Source: Pengzhenrongella sp031582905 (lineage in GTDB: Bacteria; Actinomycetota; Actinomycetes; Actinomycetales; Cellulomonadaceae). From it: a stretch of DNA of 64,000 bases. Location: positions 2,914,001 through 2,978,000 of the forward strand of contig NZ_CP133990.1 in assembly GCF_031582905.1 (NCBI RefSeq). Reading direction: 5' to 3'. The position numbers and the translations under genes are program-made. Under the pieces are notes generated by a model. It was not told the origin of the DNA. It saw nothing but the letters and a program-made list of their open reading frames with translations, and made no database searches. Shown here in pieces: positions 38,519-49,632 of the stretch; position 1 is the first letter of the stretch; each line of letters opens with the position of its first letter.

Positions 38519-40364
38519 GTGCCCGACGACCGCCCCGCCTTCCCCGTCGTGAGCTTCCGGGGTACGACCGGGGGCCGGTCGACGCCCGGCTGGCCGAGCT
38601 CGAGCAGGCGCTCCGCGATGCCCGCGCCCAGGTCGAGACCCTCGACACCAAGCTCATGCACACCGCCGGCGAGCTCTCCGAGAGCCGGCTGCGGCTGCGC
38701 GAGGCCGAGGTCCCGACCTACGCCGGTCTCGGCTCCCGGGTCGAGCAGCTGCTCCGGACAGCCGAGGAGCAGTCCGCCGACGTCGTCACGCAGGCCGACC
38801 GGCGGGCGGCGGACACGGTCACCCGGGCAGAGGTCGCCGCCGCACAGCTCCGTGAGCGCGCGGAGACCGAGGCGGCCGAGACGATGGCGACCGCTCGTCG
38901 CGAGGTGGACGAGCTGCGCACGACCGCGCAGGCCGAAACGCAGGGCACGCTGGACGACGCCGTCCGCCGGGCCGAGGAGCTCGTGAGCTCCGCCGAGCGC
39001 GAGGCAGCCCGGATCCGCAGCGCCACCACGACCGCGGAGTCCGAGCGCCGGACCGGCCTCGAGCGTGAGCTCGGCAGCCTGCGCGCTGCGGTGGAGCGCG
39101 AGCTCACCGAGCTGCGCGTCGCCACGGAGGAGGCCGCCGCCCAGGTGCGCGCCGCTGCGCACTCCGACGCGATCGCCTGGCGTGCGGCCGCGGAGCACGA
39201 CACGACCGAGCAGCGCCGCGCGGCCGACGTGGAGACGTCCGAGCTGCGCACGCGGGTCGAGCAGGAGGTCGGCGGGCTGCGGGCCCAGGCCGAGCGGTAC
39301 GCCGCCGAGCTCCGCTCGACGGTCCAGGCGGAGGTCGCCGAGCTGCGGCAGCGCGTCGAGACCGAGCTGGCCGCCGCCCGGGCGCAGAGCCTGGACGAGG
39401 TGGAGGCGGCCCGCACGGCGGCTGAGCGCGAGGCGACGGCGCTGCGCCAGCGCGCAGCCGCGGAGTCCGCGGCGCTGCGGACGGAGGCGGAGCAGGACGC
39501 CGCCGAGCTGCGGGCCGCTGCGGAGCGGGACGTGGAGGAGCTGCGCACCACCGCCGATCGGGAGATCGCGCACGCGCGGGCCACCGCCGAGCGGGAGACC
39601 GCCGCGCTGCGCGCGGCCGCCGACCTGGACACCGGCGAGCTGCGCGCGGTGGTGGCGCTCGAGACGTCCGAGCTGCGCGAGTCGACCCGTCTGGAGGTCG
39701 AGCGCACCCGCGCCGAGGCGCAGCGCGCCGCCGCCGACCTCCTGGCGGCGGCGCAGGCGGACGCGGACACCGTCCTCGACGGCGCCCGCCGAGCGGTCGC
39801 GCAGGCCGAGGTCGACATCGCCGCACGACGCGAGGCCGGCGAACGGGCCGACGGCGAGCGGCACGAGGCCGCTCGCGCGCAGACCGCGCGCCTCGTCGCC
39901 GACGCCGAGGCCCACGCGGCGGAGGCGGAGGAGCGCGTGGCGCGAGCGGTCCAGCGGGCCGAGGAGGTGCGCCGGGACACCGACGCCCGGACCCGCGAGG
40001 CGCTCGCCGCGGCACGGGAGGAGGCCGACCGCCTCGTCCTGGAGGCGCGGCACACCGCCGAGCGGACGCTGACCGAGGCCCGCACGACCGCGCACCGGAC
40101 CCGGACGACGGCGCAGCGCCAGGTCGACGACCTCAACCGCCAGCGCGAGTCCGTCGCCGGCTACCTCGACGAGCTGCGCGCGCTGCTGCGGGACGAGTCG
40201 ACGCCGAGCCTGGCGGTCCTCGACCGGGCGAGCGAGGCCGCGGAACAGTTTGCGATCGCCCCACCCGGGGGACGGCCACCGAGGACGACGCCGGCGACGG
40301 CACCGACGAGGACGACACCGACGACACCGACGCGGACCGGTCCGCCGTCGCACCGGCGTCATGA
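38519..40364 (+). CDS. DivIVA-like domain coiled-coil protein, two frameshifts
   Basis: About 615 aa after repair. GTG 38519-38521 has GGAGG five nt upstream. The N-terminus reads PAFPVVSFRGYDRGPVDARLAELEQ across the first break (G run 38559-38562), matching the DivIVA motif (F-x-x-x-GYD-x-x-x-VD) that binds curved membrane. About 500 residues of alanine-rich coiled coil follow, with repeats such as AEREATALRQRAAAESAALR and ERDVEELRTTADREIAHAR, and no hydrophobic segment. An acidic tail (TEDDAGDGTDEDDTDDTD) appears only after repairing the second break (G run 40267-40271). Similar to large filament-forming polarity proteins (Scy/FilP-like) of actinobacteria; the actual role is unknown. Confidence 0.82.
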
Positions 40365-40825
40365 CACCCGACGCCGCCGGCACGCCCGCCACGGGTCGAC
40401 CGGACGGCCAGGACCCGGCGTCCTGGCAGGAGCGCCGCCGCGAGGCGGCCGGGATCCACGCCGACGCCCTGGAGCGGCGACGCCAGGCCGAGGCGGCCCA
40501 GGCCCGTGCGCTCATCGCGCGGTTCGTCGAGGAGGTCACGTCGCACGGCCCCGGACCGACACCTGCTCGCGGCGCGCAGCTACGACGGCCGAGCGCGCTA
40601 CCGCACGCCGCTGCGGGGCTGGTACCTGCGCCGCAACGAGAGCGTCGCCGTCGGCACCGACGGCGAGTTCTACGTGCTCACCGTCCCGCCGAGCCTGCGG
40701 GCCCGCTTCACCGGGGTGTCCCCCGAGCCGAGCGACCCCCGCTCGTCCTCGGCAAGGGAGCCCGGGACGGGGAGTCGATCGACCTCGCGGACGCGCTGGC
40801 GCGCGCTCTGGCCGGCGACGGCTGA
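40361..40825 (+). CDS. Small conserved protein coupled to the coiled-coil gene, two frameshifts
   Basis: About 155 aa after repair, family not recognised. ATG 40361 overlaps the stop of the coiled-coil gene (ATGA). The N-terminal half is a charged helix (SWQERRREAAGIHADALERRRQAEAAQARALIARFVEEV). The C-terminal half looks globular: YRTPLRGWYLRRNESVAVG, EFYVLTVPPSLRARF, PPLVLGKGARDGESIDLADALARAL. Breaks are near 40549-40557 (two bases) and at the C run 40736-40740 (one). The tight overlap suggests a partner of the coiled-coil protein. Confidence 0.7.
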   Translation: MTPDAAGTPATGRPDGQDPASWQERRREAAGIHADALERRRQAEAAQARALIARFVEEVTSHGPGPTPARGAQLRRPSALPHAAAGLVPAPQRERRRRHRRRVLRAHRPAEPAGPLHRGVPRAERPPLVLGKGARDGESIDLADALARALAGDG

Positions 40826-40833
40826 CCCCCGGG

Positions 40834-41654
40834 TCAGCCCCGCTGCGTGACCCGCGCGAGCAGGCGGGACAGCGCGGCAGCCACTGCGGCGGGGGCCTCG
40901 ATGCTCGTCATGTGACCGGCCCCCGGCACGACGACGACCTCGGCGTCACCCAGGGCTGCGGCCATGTGGCGGGCCGTGGGCACCGGGGTGACCTCGTCCT
41001 GCTCCCCGACGACCACGACGGCCGGTCCGGTGAACCCGACCAGCACCGCGGTCCGGTCGGGGCGCGCGGCCATCGCTCGCTGCGCCCACGCGACACCGTC
41101 CGGGGTCGCATCGGCGATCCAGGCGGCCATGCGGTCGCCCAGCTCCGGTCGGTGCACGCGGCTGTCGGCGCCGAGCAGGGCGCTCGGCGTGCCGGCGAGC
41201 TCCGCCAGGCTCCCCGACGTCTCCACGGCGTCGGCGACGCGGTGCCGGTTCGCCCGCGCGGCGTCGTCGTCGGGGTCGAGCGGGTGTCGACCAGCGCGAG
41301 GCCGGCGACGAGGTCGGGATGCCGCTCGAGGAGCGCCATCGCGACGTAGCCACCCATGGACAGGCCGGCGACGACCGCGCGGTCCACCCCCGCCGCCCGC
41401 ACGGTGGCGGCGACGGCGTCGGCTGCCGTCTCCAGCGCGGGCGCGGCGTCGACGCCCAGCGCGCGCGCGACCGCGTCGGGTGCGGGTGACGTGCCGAACC
41501 CGGGTGGGTCGAGCACGAGCACCGCGGGACCCGGCGGCAGGAGCGCCGCGACGTCGTCCCACATGCGGCGGTCCAGAGGGAAGCTCGGCAGCAGGACCAG
41601 CGGGGTCCCGTCGCCCGTGCGGACGGTGTGGAGCGCGAGCGGTCCGTCGGTCAT
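40834..41654 (-). CDS. Alpha/beta hydrolase, one frameshift
   Basis: About 273 aa after repair. N-terminus MTDGPLALHTVRTGDGTPLVLLPSFPLDRRMW, nucleophile elbow GLSMGGYV (Ser), acid EQDEVTPVP (Asp) and base GAGHMTSIE (His) all present, so probably catalytic. Family esterase/lactonase-like; substrate unknown. The break lies near 41275-41290 (one base; VDTRS to DPDDDAARANRHRV) and is not in a long run. Convergent with the preceding small gene, with 8 nt between. Confidence 0.88.
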
Positions 41655-41659
41655 GGTCG

Positions 41660-42442
41660 TCACCTGCTCTCGTCGTCGTCGGTCGCCTGCTCGACCGGTC
41701 CGTTCCAGGTCGTCGGCAGCGGGTCGTGGCCGGGCAGGACGTGCGCGACGATCTCGTCGAGCACGCGCCGCACGGATGCCTCGCCGACCCACAGGTGCTT
41801 CGCGCCGTCGACGCCGATGACCTCGGCCTGGCGGACCCGCGCGAAGCGCTCGCGTGCGGCGTCGGGGCGCAGGTAGTCGTCCAGCTCGGGGACGAGCACC
41901 ACGAGCGGCTTGCCGAACGCGTCCCACGCGTCGAGGTCCGCGTCGGTGGCGCGGTGCAGCGGCGGCGACAGCAGGATCGCCCCCTCGACGGCGGGGTCGT
42001 GGCCGTGCATGAGCGCGAGCTCGGTGCCGAAGGACCAGCCGACCAGCCAGCGCCGCGGGAGGTCGCGGAACTCGGCGAGCTCGATCGCGGCCGCGACGTC
42101 GAAGCGCTCCCCGACGCCGCCGTCGAAGGCCCCCTCGCTCGTGCCGCGGGGTGACGTCGTCCCCCGCGTGTTGAAGCGCAGGACGGCGAGGTCGGCGAGC
42201 GCGGGGAGGCGCCAGGCGGCCTTGCGCAGGACGTGCGAGTCCATGTACCCGCCGTGCGTGGGCAGCGGGTGCAGCGTGACCAGGGTCGCGGCGGGCGGGC
42301 GGTCGGCCGGGAGCGCGAGCTCGCCGACCAGCGTCAGGCCGTCCGCGGTGTGGAGCTCGACGTCCTCCCGCCGTGCGGGCAGGACCGTCAGGGCGCGGAT
42401 CTCGGTGGCGTCGGTCGGGGCGTCGGCGGTCGAAGGGCTCAC
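41660..42442 (-). CDS. Alpha/beta hydrolase (dienelactone hydrolase-like)
   Basis: 260 aa from GTG 42440-42442 (VSPSTADAPTD), intact. LVTLHPLPTHGGYMDSHV, RFNTRGTTSPRGTSEG and the nucleophile motif GWSFGTELALMHG are visible, with Asp in LVPELDDYLRP and His in DGAKHLWVGE. Members are often annotated as alpha/beta hydrolases of unknown substrate. 5 nt separate it from the following hydrolase gene on the same strand, so the two may be cotranscribed. Confidence 0.88.
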   Translation of the reverse strand: MSPSTADAPTDATEIRALTVLPARREDVELHTADGLTLVGELALPADRPPAATLVTLHPLPTHGGYMDSHVLRKAAWRLPALADLAVLRFNTRGTTSPRGTSEGAFDGGVGERFDVAAAIELAEFRDLPRRWLVGWSFGTELALMHGHDPAVEGAILLSPPLHRATDADLDAWDAFGKPLVVLVPELDDYLRPDAARERFARVRQAEVIGVDGAKHLWVGEASVRRVLDEIVAHVLPGHDPLPTTWNGPVEQATDDDESR

Positions 42443-42471
42443 CGCACCGAGCCTAGCCAGGGCGGCGGGCG

Positions 42472-42777
42472 TCAGCGCGGGCGGCGCCGGGCCCGCATCT
42501 GCCAGCACGCCGTGTGCCAGTGGCGGCGGTCCGCGACCGCCTGGTCCTGGCCGAACAGCCCGTCCTGCGCCCAGGCGACGACGTGCGCCGTCCCGGGCCC
42601 GACCATGCCCTGGCATCCCGGGCACCGGTAGGACTTGGTCGACCCGCGCACGTGCTGCACCGTCCACGCCCCGTCGGGCGCGTCCTCGCTGCGCCGACCG
42701 CCCGTCGCCCGTTGGACGTCGAGCTCGGGGTGCGGCTCGGTCCACGGGCGGCGCTTGGACCTCCGGCTGCTCGGCAT
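42472..42777 (-). CDS. Small CxxC conserved actinobacterial protein
   Basis: 101 aa from ATG 42775-42777 (MPSSRRSKRRPW). Positively charged N-terminus, then RGSTKSYRCPGCQGMVGPGTAHVVAW and WHTACWQMRARRR. The CPGC plus later C and H residues look like a zinc-binding site. Proteins of this kind are often labelled ATP/GTP-binding protein without evidence; I see no P-loop. Function unknown. Confidence 0.8.
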   Translation of the reverse strand: MPSSRRSKRRPWTEPHPELDVQRATGGRRSEDAPDGAWTVQHVRGSTKSYRCPGCQGMVGPGTAHVVAWAQDGLFGQDQAVADRRHWHTACWQMRARRRPR

Positions 42778-42847
42778 GTCCCCATCCTCCCTGCTCCCCG
42801 CCGCCCGGCGCACCCAGGTCCCGGACGCCGACGTCCTGCACGCCGAC

Positions 42848-42898
42848 GCCCGCGGCCCCCGCGGTGGGCGGACCCCGCGGTGGGCGGGGGCCGCGGGC
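42848..42898 (-). terminator. Beta-glucosidase gene terminator
   Basis: Perfect 15-bp stem GCCCGCGGCCCCCGC / GCGGGGGCCGCGGGC with a 21-nt loop containing a short GCGGTGGGCGG direct repeat, 9 nt past the stop. Confidence 0.65.
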
Positions 42899-42906
42899 GT
42901 CACCGG

Positions 42907-44338
42907 CTAGCCGAGCCGCGCGGCGGACTCCACCGACGGCAGCGACCGGGTGCGCACGAGCTCGCGGTACCAGAGGGCCGAGTCCTTGGGGATGCGCTCG
43001 AGCGTGTCGTAGTCGATCCGGACGATGCCGAACCGGCGGTCGTACCCGTAGCCCCACTCGAAGTTGTCCATGAGGGACCACACGAAGTAGCCGCGCACGT
43101 CCGCGCCGGCGTCCATCGCGGCACCCACGGCGTCGATGTGGTCGTGCAGGTAGGACACCCGGCGCTCGTCGTGCACGCGGCCGTCCGGGGCGACCTCGTC
43201 CTCGAACGCGGCGCCGTTCTCCGTGATCATCATCGGCTGGTCGGGGTACGCCGCGTGCAGCGACATCAGCAGGTCGGTCATCCCCTGCGGCTCGATGTTC
43301 CAGCCCATCGCGGTGTACGGGCCGGGCTGCTGCACGAACGCGACGTCGGTCGCGCCGATCCACGGGCTGGCCTTCGACGCCCCGTGGCCGTCGTTCTCCG
43401 GGCGCTCGCCGGTGCCGTCGTAGTGCCGCACCCGGACCGTCGAGTAGTAGTTGACGCCGAGCACGTCCAGGGGCGTGCGGATGATCTCGAGGTCGCCGTC
43501 CTGCACGAACGACCAGTCGCTGACCGCGGCGGTGTCCGCGAGGAGGTCCGGGGGTAGGCGCCGTCGAGGATCGGGCCGAGGAACGCGCCGTTGGCGAGCG
43601 CCTCGATCTTGCGGACGGCGTCGCGGTCGTCCGCCGACTCCGCGTCGTCGGGCCGCACGACGTGCAGGTTGAGCGTGATCGAGAGCTGCGCGCCCACACC
43701 GAGCACGCCGCGGATCGCGCGGCCGGCGAGGCCGTGCGCGAGGTTGAGGTGGTGGACGGCGGCCAGCGCCGCGGCGCCGTCGGTCCGCCCCGGCGCGTGC
43801 ACGCCGGACCCGTACCCGAGGTAGGCCGAGCACCACGGCTCGTTCAGCGTGGTCCACACGGTGATCCGGTCCCCGAGCTCGCGCGCCATCCGCTCGGCGT
43901 ACTCGGCGAAGCGGTACGCCGTCTCCCGGTTGGCCCAGCCCCCTCGTCCTCGAGCTCCTGCGGGAGGTCCCAGTGGTAGAGCGTCACGACCGGCGCGACG
44001 CCGGCCTCGATCAGCGCGTCGACGAGGTCGGAGTAGAAGGCGATGCCCTCCGCGTTGAACTCCCCGGACCCGCTTGGCTGCACGCGCGGCCAGGAGATGG
44101 AGAACCGGTAGGCCTGCAGGCCGAGGTCCTTCATGAGCGCGACGTCCTCGCGGAACCGGTGGAAGTGGTCCGCCGCGACGTCCCCGGTGTCACCGTTCAT
44201 CGTCCGGCCGGGAGTGTGGCTGTAGGTGTCCCAGATGGACGGCCCGCGCCCTCCCTCGGTCGCGGCACCCTCGACCTGGTAGGCGGCCGTGGCGGAGCCC
44301 CAGAGGAACTCGGGCGGGAACGTGCGTGCGCTGCTCAT
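42907..44338 (-). CDS. Beta-glucosidase, glycoside hydrolase family 1, two frameshifts
   Basis: Retaining beta-glycosidase that splits cellobiose or other beta-glucosides, probably in the cytoplasm (no signal peptide). About 477 aa after repair. FLWGSATAAYQVEGA at the N-terminus; acid/base Glu in TLNEPWCSAYLGYG; nucleophile Glu in MMITENGAAF; aglycone/glucose contacts in YFVWSLMDNFEWGYGYDRRFG. Breaks at the C run 43939-43943 (EDEGGWANRET) and the G run 43550-43554 (GAYPPDLLAD). Fits a cellulolytic lifestyle. A weak LacI-like operator lies upstream. Confidence 0.94.
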
Positions 44339-44413
44339 GGGGAGGTGATCCTTCGCTGCGGGGTCGGGGCGGACGGCTCGCGGCCGGTCCGCCCTCCACC
44401 GTAGAGGGGGTGC

Positions 44414-44425
44414 GGCACCGCTTCC
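44414..44425 (-). promoter_or_regulatory. Possible LacI-family operator upstream of GH1
   Basis: The minus strand reads GGAAGCGGTGCC, partly palindromic around a central CG, as in LacI-type operators (four of six paired positions). About 75 nt upstream of the GH1 start. No LacI gene is in the window, so this is weak. Confidence 0.25.
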
Positions 44426-44470
44426 ACACCGTCCCGCCCCGGGGTCGGGTCGCGGGGTTGGGTCGCGGGG

Positions 44471-45681
44471 TCAGTCCGCGAGCCACGCCCCCGCGCGCAT
44501 GACGGCGAGCGGCGCGAGGTCCGCGTCGACGACGACGACGTCCGCGCGCCGGCCGCGCTCGAGCGCGCCGAGGTCGCCGCGACCGAGGACGCCCGCCGGC
44601 GTCAGCGTGGCCGCCCGTACGGCGTGCTCGAGCGGGACACCGGCCCGCACGGTCTCACCGACGACGTCGAGCAGGTGCGCGGTGCCGCCGGCGATCGAGC
44701 CGCCGTCCGCGAGCCGGGCGACACCGTCCGCGACGACGACGTGCATCGGCCCGAGCTCGTAGCTGCCGTCCGGCATCCCGGCCGCGGCCATCGCGTCGGT
44801 GACGAGCGCGATCGCGTCCGGCCCCACGAGGTCGAACACCGCCCGCACCGTGCCGGGGGCGAGGTGGGTGCCGTCCGCGACCAGCTCGACGACGAGCTCC
44901 CGCGCGCCGCGGCGGCCAGGCATGCCGCGACCGGGCCGGGATCGCGGTGGTGCAGCGGCCGCATGCCGTTGAACAGGTGGGTCGCGGTCGGTCGCGCCGA
45001 CCGCGACCCGGTCCGGGCGAGCGCACGGCGGGCCTGCCGGACGGCGTCGTCGACGGTCCCGGAGTCCGCGTCGGTGTGGCCGAACGACGGGACCGCACCG
45101 ACCTCGGCCAGCGTGTCCACCACCCCGCCGGCACCGCGCACGCCGTCCACCTCGGGGGCGACGGTCATCGTCACGAGGTGCCCGCGGGCGGCCAGAGCGA
45201 CCGCCCGCACGAGGTCAGGGTCGCCGGAGAGCATGTCCGCCGGGTTCTGCGCCCCGCAGCGCGCCACGGACAGGAACGGCCCCTCGAGGTGGATGCCGAC
45301 GATCTCGCCGGCGTCGGCCAGGTCGGCGAGCAGCGCGGTGCGGGTGAGCAGGGTGGCGGGGTCGGCGGTCACCAGGGACGCGACCAGTGCGGTCGTGCCG
45401 TGCCGCAGGTGCTCGCGCACCGCGCGGCGGGCGTCGCCGGGGGTCGTCGCGTCCGGGAAGGAGGCGCCGCCGCCGCCGTGGTCGTGCAGGTCGACCAGGC
45501 CGGGCAGCACGGTCGTTCCGGCGGGGGGCACGGGGGTCGACGCGACCGCTGCGGAGTGCGCGCGGGGCACCTCGGCCACCGGCCCGACCCACACGATCCG
45601 GTCGCCGGCGACCACGACCGCGCCGTCGTCGACCACCGCGCCGGGCGTCACGACGCGACCGCGCACGACCAGCTCGCTCAT
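44471..45681 (-). CDS. nagA: N-acetylglucosamine-6-phosphate deacetylase, one frameshift
   Basis: Deacetylates GlcNAc-6-P in amino-sugar catabolism and wall recycling. About 403 aa after repair. Metal-site HDHG in VDLHDHGGGGASF, GIHLEGPFLS, SFGHTDADS, THLFNGMRPLHHRDPG and the catalytic Asp in LVTDAMAAAGMPDG. The break is at the C run 44899-44901 (ARG to ELVVELVADGTH). ATG 45679-45681 (MSELVVRG) is the start. Lies between nucS and GH1. Confidence 0.93.
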
Positions 45682-45715
45682 CGGTCCACCGCCGCGTCCC
45701 GGGCCCGCACCTGCG

Positions 45716-46411
45716 TCAGAAGAGGCGCGAGGCGACGTCGTCGTGCCCGCGCATCGCCTCGAGGTCCAGGACGAGGCAGCCGATGCCCCGGTCGAGCGCG
45801 AGCACCCGGGCCTGCGGCTTGATCTCCTGCGCGGCGAACACGCCGCGCACGGGGGCCAGGTGGGGGTCGCGGTTGAGCAGCTCGAGGTAGCGCGTGAGCT
45901 GCTCGACGCCGTCGATGTCACCCCGGCGCTTGATCTCGACGGCGACCGTCGCGCCCGACGGGTCCCGCGCGAGGATGTCGACCGGTCCGATCGCGGTCGG
46001 GTACTCGCGCCGCACCAGCGTGTGGCCGGCACCGAGCAGCTCGATCTGGGCGGCGAGCATGACCTGCAGGTGTGCCTCGACGCCGTCCTTGACCAGGCCG
46101 GGGTCGACCCCGAGGTCGTGCGCGGAGTCGTGCAGCACCTCGTGCAGCTCGACCACCAGGCGGTCGTCGCTCTTGCGGTGCTGCACCGACCACACCTGCT
46201 CGACGCCGCGCTCCCGCGCCGCCTCGTCCGGCTCGCCCACCTGGAGCGTGCACGGCGGGCTCATCCAGTTGAGCGGCTTGTAGGACCCGCCGTCGGAGTG
46301 CAGCAGCACGCTGCCGTCCGCCTTGACCAGCAGCAGGCGCGTGGCCAGCGGCAGGTGCGCGTTGAGCCGGCCGGAGTAGTCGGCCGAGCAGCGGGCGATG
46401 ACGAGTCGCAC
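45716..46411 (-). CDS. nucS: Mismatch-specific endonuclease NucS (EndoMS)
   Basis: 231 aa, intact. Non-canonical mismatch repair nuclease of actinobacteria and archaea that cuts both strands at mismatches and replaces MutSL. N-terminus MRLVIARCSADYSGRLNAHLPLA; C-terminal PD-(D/E)xK core GPVDILARDPSGATVAVEIKRRGDIDGVEQLTRYLELL; conserved closing region FAAQEIKPQARVLALDRGI. Whether it needs the beta-clamp tail cannot be settled here; the protein ends DDVASRLF. It follows the DUF2550 gene by 9 nt. Confidence 0.95.
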   Translation of the reverse strand: MRLVIARCSADYSGRLNAHLPLATRLLLVKADGSVLLHSDGGSYKPLNWMSPPCTLQVGEPDEAARERGVEQVWSVQHRKSDDRLVVELHEVLHDSAHDLGVDPGLVKDGVEAHLQVMLAAQIELLGAGHTLVRREYPTAIGPVDILARDPSGATVAVEIKRRGDIDGVEQLTRYLELLNRDPHLAPVRGVFAAQEIKPQARVLALDRGIGCLVLDLEAMRGHDDVASRLF

Positions 46412-46420
46412 GGGTTCCCT

Positions 46421-46843
46421 TCAGATCACGTGGTGCGCGTCGGTCGGCGGCGCGGCCTCGAGCCACGCGGTCAGACCAGCCAGGGCCTCGGCCGACATGC
46501 TGAGCTCCAGGTCCTGACCGCCGTACCGGCACCGGACGAGGAGCGTCCCGGGGTCGTCCGGGCCCAGCGGGGCACGGTCGACGACCTCGAGCTCCCGGCG
46601 TCTCCACGTCTGCGCCGGACGCGGGGCGAGCGACCAGGACCGCCACCACTCGATCCGGCCGGCACCGTAGTGCGCGATGCCGGCCGTCCAGCTGCCCCCG
46701 GCCGGTTCGGCCGGTCGGGCGCCGCACTCGAACGAGCCGATCCGGCTCGACAGCACTCGCAGGCGGGACGCGCCGAGCGCTGCCAGGACGACGAGCACGA
46801 GCAGGAGCGCCGCGAGCACGGCACCGACCAGCGTCCCCGACAC
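46421..46843 (-). CDS. DUF2550 family membrane protein
   Basis: 140 aa. One N-terminal helix (LVGAVLAALLLVLVVLAALGASRL), then a soluble domain with SFECGARPAE, WTAGIAHYGAGRIEWWRSWSLAPRPAQTW and VRCRYGGQDLELSMSAEALAGLTAWLEAAPP. Function unknown; family members usually sit directly after atpC, as here (14 nt). Confidence 0.92.
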   Translation of the reverse strand: MSGTLVGAVLAALLLVLVVLAALGASRLRVLSSRIGSFECGARPAEPAGGSWTAGIAHYGAGRIEWWRSWSLAPRPAQTWRRRELEVVDRAPLGPDDPGTLLVRCRYGGQDLELSMSAEALAGLTAWLEAAPPTDAHHVI

Positions 46844-46857
46844 CTGGCCCCCGGCGG

Positions 46858-47130
46858 TCAGCGCCCGGCGGAGCCGGCGACGGCCGAGTCTGACACGACC
46901 GTGACGCGGTTCTCGTCGACGGAGATGAACCCCGCCTCGACGTCCGTGCGGACCACCTCACCCTGCAGCGGGGTGATCCGCACGGTGCCGGCCCGCAGCA
47001 CCGCCAGCATCGGGGTGTGCCCGGGCAGGATGCCGACCTCGCCCTCCGACGCGGGCGCGCTGACCATGCTCGCCTCGCCCGACCAGATCGTGCGGTCGGC
47101 GGCGACGAGGTCGACCTCCAGGTGTGCCAC
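46858..47130 (-). CDS. atpC: ATP synthase epsilon subunit
   Basis: 90 aa central-stalk subunit of F1. GTG 47128-47130 (VAHLEVDLVAADRTIW) with GGGGAG upstream. Core motifs EASMVSAPASEGEVGILPGHTPMLAVL and VEAGFISVDENRVTVVSDSA. It is short: the C-terminal inhibitory helices found in E. coli are missing, as in many actinobacteria. Last gene of the atp operon. Confidence 0.95.
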   Translation of the reverse strand: MAHLEVDLVAADRTIWSGEASMVSAPASEGEVGILPGHTPMLAVLRAGTVRITPLQGEVVRTDVEAGFISVDENRVTVVSDSAVAGSAGR

Positions 47131-47173
47131 AGGTACTCCCCTTGTCTCAGGTGCTCGGGCCGGTGGTCGGGCT

Positions 47174-48655
<1,482 letters not shown>

Positions 48656-48739
48656 TGATCTCTCGCTTCGCTGGACCGAGGACGGCCCCGGTCGGTCTGT
48701 ACCTGCATGCTCGGTCGGGTGGGCAGCGGTGCGCTGCTT

Positions 48740-49629
48740 TCAGGAGGCCAGCGCGTCAGCGCCGGAGACGATCTCGCTGATCTCCTGGGTGATCTCGGCC
48801 TGACGCGCCTGGTTCGCCAGCCGGGTGTACATCCGGATGAGGTCCTCGGCGTTCTCGGTCGCCGTGTGCATCGCGCGCTGCCGGGCGGCGAGCTCGGACG
48901 CGGCCGCCTGGAGCAGGCAGCTGTAGATGCGGCTGCGCACGTAGCGGGGCAGCAGGGCGTCCAGCACGGCCTCGGGCGAGGGCTCGAAGTCGTACAGCGG
49001 CAGGGCACGGTGCTCCTCCGCCGACGTGACCCCCTCGACGACCTCGAGCGGCAGCATCCGGATGACCCGCGGCGTCTGGGTGACCATGTTGACGAACTGC
49101 GTGTACACCACGTGCAGCTCGCCGACCCCCTCGGTGCTCGGGTCGAGGAACGCCGCGAGCAGGGTGTCGGCGATCTCCGTCGCCGTCTCGTAGGTCGGTG
49201 CGTCCGACCCCCGGTCCAGCTCTGGGCGATGTCGCGACCCCGGAAGGCGTAGTACGACACGGCGCGGCGGCCGACGACGTACAGGACGACCTCCTTGCCC
49301 TCCCCCTGCAGCTCCTCGACCAGACGCTCCGCCTCGCGGATGACGGAGGCCGAGTAGGCCCCCGCCATCCCGCGGTCCGACGTCGCGACGAGCACGGCGA
49401 CCCGGTTCGTGTCGGTCCGCTCGGTGGTGAGCGGGTGCGAGACGTCCGAGTGGGTCGCGACCGCCGAGACCGCGCGCGTGAGCGCACGGGCGTACGGGGT
49501 CGCGGCCGTCACGCGTCCCCGCGCCTTGCCGATGCGCGACGCGGCGATGAGCTCCATCGCACGGAAGATCTTCTTCAACGACTGGGTCGACCGGATCCGC
49601 TGCCGGTAGACGCGCTGCTGACCTGCCAC
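48740..49629 (-). CDS. atpG: ATP synthase gamma subunit, one frameshift
   Basis: Rotor shaft of F1. About 296 aa after repair. N-terminal coiled coil MAGQQRVYRQRIRSTQSLKKIFRAMELIAASR, then VLVATSDRGMAGAYSASVI; C-terminal coiled coil LQAAASELAARQRAMHTATENAEDLI with NQARQAEITQEISEIVSGADAL. The break is at the C run 49208-49212 (TGG to SDAPTYE, one base). Located between atpA and atpD. Confidence 0.97.
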
Positions 49630-49632
49630 GCG

